From the NCBI RefSeq assembly GCF_964340395.1, contig NC_135568.1, positions 3,398,501-3,462,500 on the forward strand: a stretch of DNA of 64,000 nucleotides, given 5' to 3'. The notes under the pieces are model-generated. The model worked only from the letters and a program-made list of their open reading frames with translations. It ran no database searches and was not told where the DNA came from. The translations under genes and the position numbers were made by a program. Positions 35,007 through 46,100 of the stretch are shown here, piece by piece. Origin of the DNA: Glandiceps talaboti. Taxonomy: Eukaryota; Hemichordata; Enteropneusta; Spengelidae. How positions within the stretch are numbered: the stretch's first letter is position 1; the number at the start of each line of letters is the position of its first letter.

Positions 35007-36781
35007 ACTGGAGCGAGCTATCGAATCGGTCTCTTGTCAAGTTACACCGAAACACATGAATGTTCAGTGAAAGTGGTCATTTCAGGTACATGCTTGGTCT
35101 TCAAATACTAATGAACTTACACTGTAACTTATTCTTGGATCATGGGCATTATTTCCGCCCTAGTGAATACCAACGATGGAAAGAAGCCTGGTGAGGCGAT
35201 GAGAGGCGTGGACAATGAAAACATCTTTGTTCTTATATCTGACAGCATTTGCAGTATAATGAATGAGGTCATGAATCACGCCCTCACGCGAAGTGACCTC
35301 GAGGTGTGCGTGAAAGTACAATGACTCATTGTGACATAAATAACATAAAATACAAGTGCTCGTCAATGCATGCAGCGGCGCAGGTGCAGTCAACGAAGCT
35401 AGCTGTTCTTGGAAAAAGCTTTTCTTACGCAACTTTTCAATGGGCGGGCATTTTTTGTTTCGATCGGTAGCGAGAGGGGAGCAAACAAGGAAGAGTTGCA
35501 GCAAGTACAGGTTATGTTATGGCTAGAACGAATCTTACACGTACGTAAGGGAGAGGTGTACTGATTTTGATACAGTGGGAGGGGAAACATGATGATGACA
35601 TTGATGTTAAGGTAACGCACATTGTGAACACCAAAATGAATGGTATATATAAACTTAGAATTTGCAAGCGCAAACGTTTTCCTGATGGGGAGTGGGTAAA
35701 TCATTCACAATATTGGGTAGACAGTGCCAGTGGACTGGCGGGCAAGTTGAAACCAGTGGGAGGATGGGAGGGCAGATATCCACCACCCGTTTGGAGGGAG
35801 GGAACAAAGGAACAGCTAAACACCCTCAACAATTTTTGTATTATTTAATATCTGATAAAATATCTGGAAACTTAGGCATATATAAAATGCTTTGAAGCTT
35901 TATAAAGTTACACTGTGTAAGCAAGTACATTGGATAAACAAGTATTACTCGAGCTCCGACTGTCCAGTCTGTCCTACATCTGTCGTCACTTTCCCAGTTT
36001 TATTTAGTACTTGTAATGTCACTTCCTGTACGTACAATAACACACTTTCATACATCTTCTGGTATTTTGCCTTTTATTGCGTTTCAAATACGGGTTTGAT
36101 AAATGATATTTCATAGTATTTTTTTTACAGTAGAAACAACCAGCAGAGTCAATTTAATTGTTTATTCGTTAAAAAAAACATTTATCATGCACATGGCCAC
36201 TTAATTCAGACACAAACGTGGCAGTTGAAAATTTGAAAACAGTCTGATGGCAACGCCACAGTATTTGTTCACTCCTAGCTGCTCTTTATACCTTTGGCTT
36301 GCTCCAGTCACAATATATTCGAAATTTATATTTGATTTCTACAGTTATAGTCTCTCACAGTGCTGTAAAATGTTGATACTTATTATCACCATTTGCCAAA
36401 TTCCAATATCAAATTTCAGATCATAACCTGATAAATTACATTTTGGTTATGGTTTTTGTGTGACCAGAAGTTTGATTAAATTTACAGTTGATCAATAGAT
36501 ACAGAATTCATGTTGACTAGTGTATATAATTATTGTATTACACTGTCTCTGGTTTTATTTCATCACTGTCTCTACCTTCTTGTGTGCAATGAGGAACACT
36601 GCAAATGTTGCAGCTGTGATTTACAGATGTATGTACATATTATCAGAGCTTCGTTTTATCTGTTCACATTCCATGACTAACTTTCACACCGTGCATCACT
36701 GTTATACATATATAGTCACTGACTCTGGTTTGAATGCCATGGTGACATGAACATAGCTTATACATGTAGTCTTGTTGATAT
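35007..36781. other. Spacer between the two TRIM genes
   Basis: Holds the promoter side of TRIM-A (an AP-1-like TGACTCA at 35322-35328) and the 3' side of TRIM-B. A 93-codon frame at 35567-35848 begins without ATG and matches nothing I know. No other structure is obvious. Confidence 0.5.
36161..36166 (-). terminator. Candidate poly(A) signal of TRIM-B
   Basis: AATAAA on the minus strand, about 615 nt beyond the stop codon at 36782. Nothing else confirms use. Confidence 0.3.
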
Positions 36782-38794
36782 TTACTGTGCAAAAACTTTG
36801 ATATGTCCAGTGAAGGCCTCAGAGACCACAATTTTGCAAGGTTTGTCATCTGTAACACAAATACCCACAGGACACGTGATGTTATCTCTGTCACTATCTA
36901 TGCGACATGTGAAATTCCCAAGAGGGTCGTATTTCATTATATTTCTACCCAAGTTGTTACACACATATATATTTCCAGCTTTGTCTGTTGCTACACCTAT
37001 CGGATATTCACATTTTCCCTGTTTGTTTGGGTCAGATCCAAAGGTGAAAATATATCTACCACGTGCAGTATACACATTGATACAGTTGTTCAACGAATCC
37101 GATACTATGACATTACCCGAGTTGTGATCTATTGTAACACATCGGGGGAAATGCAGCTCACCCTCTCCACTACACTGACTGCCAAACGAGCTCATGAATT
37201 TCCCATCTATCCTGTAAATATGCACACAATGTGACCCTTGGTCTACAACATAAACCCTCCCACTTGTAGAATTTACTGCAATACCTCTAGGATCTTTGAG
37301 ATTTGCTTCATCAAAATACCTTATAAATTTACCATTCTCGTCACAAACAAAGACTTGCTTGTTTTTACTATCACTTACAAAGATATTTCCTTTGTCAGAA
37401 ACTGCTGTGAACTGGGGTTTAATGGGTTTACTAGTAAAACCAGAAAACTGAATTATTCTTGGTTGTTTACCCTGCAATGTGAATGTTTGTAATCTATTAT
37501 TACCAGGGTCACATACTAACACACCACCTGTCTTGGTCATAGATACACCACGTAAGTAGTTACCCAACTGACCAACTCGTGTACCTCTCTCTCCAAACTG
37601 ACACACCAGTCGTTTTGGGTGATTTATGTTGCTCCGTACTGGCGAACTGTTCTCTAGTTGACACACTGGACCTGGCAGGTTGGCACCTTTGGCTTGTTTT
37701 GTCTTTTTGATGTCACCAAGACCTTTGAAATTGATGACGTCATAATTTGGTAAGAACTCCATAACGTCAACTTGGGTTGGTATACGTGTAGTTTGGATCG
37801 TCATTAGTTCCTGCATGTGGAACAGCAACCCTTGTCGAGCTGTCATCAATTGGACTGCGTTCCCGAGATGCACCATGTTTTCGGCCAATTCTCTGGCATG
37901 GGTCAGGTCATTTTTGGCCTTGTTCAGTTCAGTGATTTGTGTCTGTAGAGTTATCTTTCTGATGTCACATTCACTTTGCAGCTCTGTCAATAACTCCCTT
38001 CCACTCCTTTCTATTCTCAGTGTCATTTCCTCAACGAAGTTTGTTATTTTCTTCTTCTCGTTCGCAAAACACTCATCAAGTGACTCTGATACCTGTTGCA
38101 CAGTAATCTCACTGGCGGTAGCTTCATCTTCTTTCATTCTCATCTTCTCTACCATCTTCACTAAATAATTCCTGAAGTCGTCAGCGGCGTCTAACATGGA
38201 TCTTACTCTGTGTCTAGGTCGGGAATGATCAACCAATGTACACTCAGAACAGATCGGAACTTCACAGCTATCACAGTAAAATTTTAACGGGACATCTTGG
38301 TGACGAGTGCAGTAGACTGGTGGTTGTACTGAGGCTGGGTTTGTCGACTTCGCTACCTTGTACTCGTCAATCGTCATAAGTACATGGTATCTCGTCGATC
38401 TCAATTTTCGGTGACCTTGTGAACAGCCATCGCAGAGTTCCACATCGCATTCAACACAGTGGTTTTTCGGAAGTGAACCGTCACAAGCTCCGCATTTGTC
38501 CACACTTGTTGAAGTAGTCGCAGAAGTTTTCTCCCTGTTGATGAAGAGCTCTACAAGCTGATTAAGGAAGAAATGTGTCGAAATGTTCGCCACTCCCCCA
38601 GGTGGGACATTTTGCATTCGAGAACACATAGGACAACGTATTTGATCTTGTTTTACTAACGGAACAAGACAAGGCTCACAAAAACTGTGTAGACACGGCA
38701 GAAGTTTGGCATTTTTGTACCTCTCAGTACAAATTGGACAGAGAAGAAAATTCTCGTCGATTTCTTCCAGGAACTTTGATGCAGCATCAGCCAT
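36782..38794 (-). CDS. TRIM-NHL E3 ubiquitin ligase, paralogue B (intronless)
   Basis: 670 residues from the ATG at 38794. This start was chosen because it gives MADAASKFLEEIDENF, the same N-terminus as paralogue A; the frame stays open 97 codons further upstream but that part has no counterpart in A. RING C3HC4 at C19-C22-C34-H36-C39-C42-C54-C57, three residues tighter than A in the last loop. B-box-like module CGACDGSLPKNHC…CDGC, B-box 2 CTRHQDVPLKFYCDSC…HSRPRH, coiled coil, then six NHL repeats (GIAVNSTSGRVYVVDQ, GVATDKAGNIYVCN). It ends GHIKVFAQ, against GFIKVFAQ in A. Clearly a tandem duplicate of A. Predicted ubiquitin ligase; substrate unknown. Confidence 0.93.
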   Translation of the reverse strand: MADAASKFLEEIDENFLLCPICTERYKNAKLLPCLHSFCEPCLVPLVKQDQIRCPMCSRMQNVPPGGVANISTHFFLNQLVELFINREKTSATTSTSVDKCGACDGSLPKNHCVECDVELCDGCSQGHRKLRSTRYHVLMTIDEYKVAKSTNPASVQPPVYCTRHQDVPLKFYCDSCEVPICSECTLVDHSRPRHRVRSMLDAADDFRNYLVKMVEKMRMKEDEATASEITVQQVSESLDECFANEKKKITNFVEEMTLRIERSGRELLTELQSECDIRKITLQTQITELNKAKNDLTHARELAENMVHLGNAVQLMTARQGLLFHMQELMTIQTTRIPTQVDVMEFLPNYDVINFKGLGDIKKTKQAKGANLPGPVCQLENSSPVRSNINHPKRLVCQFGERGTRVGQLGNYLRGVSMTKTGGVLVCDPGNNRLQTFTLQGKQPRIIQFSGFTSKPIKPQFTAVSDKGNIFVSDSKNKQVFVCDENGKFIRYFDEANLKDPRGIAVNSTSGRVYVVDQGSHCVHIYRIDGKFMSSFGSQCSGEGELHFPRCVTIDHNSGNVIVSDSLNNCINVYTARGRYIFTFGSDPNKQGKCEYPIGVATDKAGNIYVCNNLGRNIMKYDPLGNFTCRIDSDRDNITCPVGICVTDDKPCKIVVSEAFTGHIKVFAQ

Positions 38795-39244
38795 ATTTGG
38801 TGTTCTGAGATGATATGGTAGAAGAAACGTTATCACACGTATATCACGAAAACTCCCGCGAAACCGTACACGACAAACACAACGAGTGATGTATTCGACC
38901 ATCGACCATACAGACTGGAAGTAAGGCGTGGAGTGATGATATACATGTAAGAACCAATAGACTACAGTGCGCGTAACCTCTGACCGGTTGACTGAAAAGA
39001 TGACATCGTCGATCCTCTCATTGGGTAATTTCCTCATTGATATGACGGGGACTGCAACTGTTAGTTTATGCCCTTTAGCAGTCATAATGTACAGGATTAG
39101 TAATTTATTAATAATGTAACTCGTAATTTATTCCAACTTATGCGCTCAGGTGAGCCGTACCCGTACCGTTCGATCAAATCATGTTTCGCACATTGTTAAG
39201 CTTTTACCCAACTACAGTCCGCACTCTAAATGAATTAATTTAAG

Positions 39245-39393
<149 letters not shown>

Positions 39394-40109
39394 ATATATA
39401 TCATAGCAGTCCTCTACCAGACTTCAGACTGGAGCTCGGAGCTAATATTAAAGTTTGTGCTCTTATCGGTGAATCTGAAAACAAGATAGGTCATTTCAGG
39501 TCAAGTTAGAATGAGTTCCTGTCATGTGTCACCACAGTACATGTGATGGCACAACAACCAAACGATTGATGACAATATTAAATAGAACTAGAAGTCCATT
39601 CTAACCCTGAAGGTGTTTACTTAGATACGTTTGTGTGTACTCATATTAGTAAAAACAGAATATGTAGCTAAATATTAGTATTCAGCCCATTTGTGTTCAC
39701 TATTTTATAGTTAGAGACATTGCGAATTGCATACATTTGTAAACATAAATACACTATGCATAATACACCACCACAATTCGTCCAAACTTTGAATGACAGT
39801 CTGCGTAGACTATTTTTTATTAATTTTAGTTGTTCGTATTTGCATGGTACATTAGTGATCTAGACAATTCATCCATGAACATCTTCTGGCGTATTTTGGG
39901 TTTTTAGTTTCTTACACTTTTTTGATATTTTGCTGATAAAAATATGCGAAATTTGCAGTGTAGTATACTCATTAACAAAGAGTAAGTTTTAAAAGATATA
40001 ACCAAAACTTGAAAATTATGATGTAAAAAGATCAATTTTGGTTTTCATGGTACAGTGTCGAGGTAGGTGACTCAAACCCTGTTCCTCTGGTAGTAATGGT
40101 ATGTTCCAC

Positions 40110-40135
40110 TTGTTCCGGTTATATATGCAAATCAA
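40110..40135 (+). promoter_or_regulatory. Possible MED1 core promoter elements
   Basis: Just upstream of the MED1 ATG (40151): an ETS-like ttccgg (about 40114-40119), a TATA-like tatatatg and an octamer-like atgcaaat (40125-40132). Suggestive only: with the ATG this close, the transcript start may lie further upstream. Confidence 0.25.
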
Positions 40136-40150
40136 CGAAGGGGATTCAAG

Positions 40151-43100
40151 ATGGCTTCAGCTGAAGGCGCCGTGCGGTTCGGTATTCGCACATTGTTGCC
40201 GAGCACGACAATGAACGGTCCAAATCTGCCAAACGGAGGTAATTTTTGAAAAGCATTATACCTCTTCTACCCTCAGACATGAAATTGTACAGTTTAACTT
40301 CCGCTCTGGGTCATAAACAAACATGCATCTCGAACATTTATGAATGTGGTGTATCACACTAGATTGGTGCACTCTACATTGTAAACACTGCGCTGTGTAC
40401 CAGTTTGATACATTACCATTCTGCAGTCATCACCAAACTGAAACATGGCATTTAGAAGTGTAGGCGTTGTCCTTTCTCTTGCTTTTATCTTCCAACACAC
40501 ACGTTTTCAGTGAAATTTATGTTCATAAAGTCAAATATGAAATCTTTGAATATGATCAGAACATCTTTTATAATTGAATTTGAAAACAAATGTTGACGCT
40601 AGTCGAAACTTTCATAGAATATATATAATATTAGTATTTTACTTAAAATTAGGAAGTTTAGCTCTATAATTACGGTATCAAGATTGAGTAAATTTAGCGA
40701 TTTACTTGTCATCCTTGAAATATTCCATTTTATGTTATAAATAATGGATTTTGAATTCAGCCATCAATATTACGTACACTAATTTTGTACACTGTCGAGT
40801 CATATTATATAGTCGAGTCTGCTGACAGGCGCCTATCACCAGCATGCCGATCTGCTGACTGGCACGAATTTTACTATTTCAATTTCGCGTATTTTGGCAC
40901 AAACATATGATAGTTATCTTAGAAAATGAGTGCAACAGCACATTAAATTATGGATATAAATTACTCAGGTAGATTTTACCTACTTACTACCCATAACAAA
41001 AACACTGGTAGGAAACCCTGGTAAAATGACAGGGGAACTCAGGTAGATTTTTACCTACTTATTACCCATAACAAAAACACTGGTAGGGAACCCTGGTAAA
41101 ATGACAGGGGAACTCAGGTAGATTTTTACTTACTTACTACCCATAACAAAAACAAAAACACTGGTAGGGAACCCTGGTAAAATGACAGGGGAACTCAGGT
41201 AGATTTTTACCTACTTATTACCCATAACAAAAACACTGGTAGGGAACCCTGGTAAAATGACAGGGGAACTCAGGTAGATTTTTACCTACTTACAAATATA
41301 ACCTCTAAAATCAGCATCCCCAACATAATCATAATTTCAACTTATTACTATACTACTTATAGATAAAATAGACCTCTAATTAACATGTACAATATCTAAT
41401 TATTGGTATTTTAACAATTTTCAGTGAATTTATTGATATATTGTTAGTTGTCTGATAAAAAAAGTAGTTCAGTTACAGAGAATGTAGCTTTATATAACTA
41501 CCCATAAGAATAGAAATTCAAAAAATGTTCTTTTTTTGAAGATTGCCCACCACTGTCGGGGAAAGAAGCTGTTCTGACATCGTTGATGGATAAACTGAAA
41601 ACAACAAGTGAACAGGTGAAGTCTTGGTCTGAATCAAGTAGGAAACTACGACAAGCTGTGGTAAGAATTTATTTATTTATTGAACTTGTGTGAATGTACA
41701 CGTACTGATTTTATTCCAAAACATTCACTGACTTTATGATGAAAAGTTACTGAGTTTATTCTGTGATGTTAACATACCCAAGAAATCGATAGTTTGTATT
41801 TCATTTGTAACTTTTTGTGTGTTTTCAGTAGTTGTGTCATGTATAAACATTGGTTTTAGTAAAAATTTGGTCTCAGTTACCAACTGTGACTCTTTAGTAG
41901 TTGATATGTTATGATTTCCTTTCAGGCTAAATATAAGGAACCTGACTCAGTTGATCCAAACAGACTACAGAAATGTTTAGAATCACTGAAGAAAGCCATC
42001 AAAGGTCAGTAGCTAAGTATACTGCATTGTTTTCATAATAACTAGTATAGACTCAGAAAGATAATTTGAAAGATCCAGTTGTTGGTCTTGTGTTGTGTTG
42101 TGTTGTGTTGTGTTGTGTTGTGTTGTGTTGTGTTGTGTTGTGTTGTGTTGTGTTGTGTTGTGTTGTGTTGTGTTGTGTTGTGTTGTGTTGTGTTGTGTTG
42201 TGTTGTGTTGTGTTGTGTTGTGTTGTGTTGTGCTGTGCTGTGTTGTGTTGTGTTGTGTTGTGTTGTGTTGTGTTGTGTTGTGTTGTATACTATTGTGTTG
42301 TGTTGTGTTGTGTTGTGTTGTGTTGTGTTGAGGTATGCTGTTATGCTATGCTATGCTATGCCATGCTATTTTATGTTATGCTATGCTATGTCATGTCATG
42401 TCAGGCTCTGTTATGTTATGTTATGTTATGTTATGTTATGTTATGTTATGTTATGTTATGTTATTGGTATTTTTTATTAAGGTGTCTTATGTGGACTTAT
42501 CAAATTATACAGTACATGTATTTAAAAACAATTTACAAAAAATATAGCCACATCCTGTCGTCTGATTAATAGAACACAATGAATATTAAATTAAATACAT
42601 AAGTAAATAAATATCACATACGTTTTAATTGTAAATAAAGGTTTGCCTATGATTAAAGGCCTTGTGTAAAAAGTTTGCGGTATCAATGAGATATGTTATT
42701 AAATATTGTAGTTTATCGTAGGTGTTCATAAGACTGAAGTTTGACGTTAAGTTATTATTTTATCTAGTAATGCTTTCCTGAGGTCCATGTATAGATTACA
42801 ATAAAACAAAAACAAAAAGTGTCATATTTCCTTTGTTTGACTTCAAGACCACAAAATCTGCCTGTTTCTATTTTGAGTATATTTTATGTATATGAGCACA
42901 AAACAGCTGCAATCTTCAACTAGTTTTGCATATCAGTGGGATCTTTCAAGAAGTTTGATGTGCAACACACACAGATCAAAAGCTCTAGATTTATTGAGTA
43001 TGTTTATAAGCTGACGTTGAAATTCTTTGTTTACTTACAGTGACATCACTTCATTCTATGGGTGATAGACTTCAGGCAATGGCAAGACAGAGTGGGTAAG

Positions 43101-46100
43101 TATAACAGAAAATATTATTGTGTTGATAAGTTTCAATGACACTATTAAATATGATATAAACGTGATCTGTAATGTTCATTCTGATTAGTTTGAATCAAAG
43201 GAGGAAAATAAAGGTTCAAAAGTTGTTTATACTAAAATATTAAAATTATCAAAGTTTCTAGTTAGATTCTTCTACAGAAGTAGCATTAAAGGGGAACACT
43301 ACTCTAGGAAATGAAATCATTTTCATAAAATTGGTTCTGGAGAGTCATTTCATGATTTTACATCACCTAGAATTTCATGCGATTTCAGAGAAACATCAAG
43401 TTGATCTTGTGTCTTTATAGGGTACCTTTGATCATATGCTTAACACAGTGGACACATAGTGGTAAAAATACATATGTTGCCGATGTTGTCAATAATTATA
43501 ATAAATAATATAGTTATGTCAACTTTCCAATAAGGTTGAACCTTGTAATGGCTTCTCGTCACCTCTCCATACGTTGATTGATTAAATTTACTTGATTGAT
43601 TTCTTGTAGATTGAAGTTTAGTCCTGGACCAACTGGTACAAGTACCAATGTGTTTATAAGTAGTGATATGTTTTATGTTGAAGTGATGATGGACAACAGT
43701 GGTAATGTGAAAGATGTCAAAGTAGCACATCACCAGCATGATCCACAGGTAAGAGTTCTGTAACAATATTACTGTGAACTTTTTTGTGTGAAGTGCTTCA
43801 GGGGAGGGGTGCAGTGTAAAGTGGAAGGTGAGTGGGAAGAAGAGGGGTTTGTTTAGAAATGTGAATAGTGCAATAAATGATAATCCGTATTGATTCTGTA
43901 GTCTAGCATTATTGGCTATGTCTGAAATATACATAGCTTCACTAGGGGTGCAACAACTAGACACTTAGTGTGATAGAAGGGTTGCAGCAAAGGGGTGCAA
44001 CAACTAGATACTTTGAGTGGTAGATGGGTCACAGCTAGGGGGGGGGGTGCAACAACTAGACAATTTGTGTGATAGAAGGGTTGTAGCAAAGGGATGCAAC
44101 AACTAGATACTTTGAGTGGTAGAAGGGTTGTAGCAAAGGGATGCAACAACTAGATACTTTGAGTGGTTGAAAGATTGCAGCTAGGGGGTGAACAAGGAGA
44201 CACATTGAGGGGTAGATGGGTCATAGCTAGGGGGTGCAACAACTAGACACTTTGAGTGGTAGAAGGGGTGCTTTTACAGACTATTCCCAATCATGCTTGT
44301 GGTGTTTTCTGCTGTACTTCTACTTTGCTCATGAAAGTACAGCTACAAAGAACATCACAAGCACTTGAGTACAAGTACCCCCTCCCCATGAGTACAACAC
44401 ACTGGCCTTTTGAGTGAAACATTGGCAGGGTTAGATACCGTAGAGTGATTGCTTTGTTTGCTTTCATCCTCAGAGTTGTCAAGAGTTGAAAGTTGCTTTG
44501 AAGAAGAATGAATTCAAAGAGTTTTCTGAACATCTCAAAGAACTAAATCAACTCTATCAGCTACCAATGGATAAGTAAGTGTATTTAAAACTGATAATAG
44601 AAATCACAAATTTTCCATAGTCTTCTTTTGAACCAACTTTCGTGAAATTTAAATATTAACCAATAGTTGTACTACGACTGCATATCAGTTTCATAAATTA
44701 ATCCAAAGTTTTGGGTTCAAACATTTGATATTTTCAAACCAAGAAAATGTTGCTTCTGGCATCGTATGAAAGATATTGATACCAGTCATATGGATGAGGA
44801 GTTGATATTTATTTTGGATTTTTAATTTATAAAACATTTTTATAGTGGCTTCCTACTTGAAAAATCAATGTGAAACAACATAGATTAAGTCTGTGTTTGT
44901 AACTCAATTCAGTGCAAAAACCAAAATAAATTGAAAAATTTGTTAATGTACATTCAGTCTGTGAGATAAAATCATGCTTTCCGTATAGACATTGTCCAAA
45001 TGTTTCAGTTTCAAAGTCCTACTGTAATTAACTCAATCAATTTCTCACATTTGTTTACAGCAACCAGAAAGCCAAGGCTTTCATGTCACTACAAGCCTTG
45101 GAAACAGATGTAGCTACCCTTTTCCAAATGCAGGGGTAAGTTTAACTCACAAGATTTAGGCAAGAAAGATCTTTGACATTGCTTGGAGTGTCAGAGTCCA
45201 TCTTCCCCTGTGATATATTATGTACAGTTTCCTAGAGTACCAGTGATACACCTGTATCATCTGAATATATAGTGTACCTACAAAGAAAGCTGAAAATGCA
45301 AAAATGCTTGTTCTTACTTTATTGTATTTGGCATATAATGACATGTTATAACTACTTTTCCTTCACTGCTTAAATTGAGCAGATATCGTTCCATAATTTC
45401 CACCTAACAAAGACAGAACCCAATGTGTGTTGCATGGTATCGAATTAACTGGATGGAAGAAAACGAAAGAAAAAAATTCGAACTAATTTTATTGCAGTGA
45501 CTTTTTGACAAAAAAGATAAAGTGAATGCCATGAAGTTCGTCGGCTATATATTGGTACCTGAAATGTTAAAACTGTCAAAATTGGACTCTCCTAATTGTC
45601 AATTTCTACTCCTGTAGGTCATATGCTAATAATCCCCTAATGATCATACTAAAAGGACCTGTTGGTTACTTTACACCGAGATCAGGGGGTAAGTAAAATA
45701 AATATAATTGGAAATACTTCAATTTCGTTTTCGTGAATGAGACCTCAGATGATTACTTTGTGAAATAACAAAACGGTTGTTCTGTGGTGCTAAAGATTCA
45801 TTACAAAAGTATGGAATCAGATGTTGAAATAATGGTTTTTGCAGGATTAGTAATGCAATGTGTATTTCAGTATTACCTCATCTTTGATCTTAAACTAGTC
45901 TAGTTGATTTTGCTTGAGTCTTACTTTTCAACTTTCAAAACAAAGAAAGTTTAATTTTTTGGACAAATATTCATCAGATGTTTGATTTGTTGGGTTCATG
46001 ATGAACTTGTACTTGATGACTTAACCCAACTTTATCATTGTGTTTATTTGGTAGCTTATAAAAAATATTTTGATTTTGTTGGTTTAGGTCGACCAGCTCA

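Noticed and set aside
35567-35848. 93-codon plus-strand frame (…VNTKMNGIYKLRICKRKRF…)
   Set aside because: It has a non-ATG start, an overlapping second frame and no recognisable family. The upstream part looks somewhat protein-like, so it is kept only as a curiosity.
38795-39085. 97-codon N-terminal extension of TRIM-B
   Set aside because: It has no counterpart in paralogue A, which starts at the same MADAASKFLEEI, and it lies in the likely promoter/5' UTR.
40964-41290. Regularly spaced repeats resembling a CRISPR array
   Set aside because: This is a eukaryotic intronic minisatellite without unique spacers.
42066-42569. CVVLCCVV-repeat open frames
   Set aside because: Translation of the (TGTGT)n microsatellite, not a gene.
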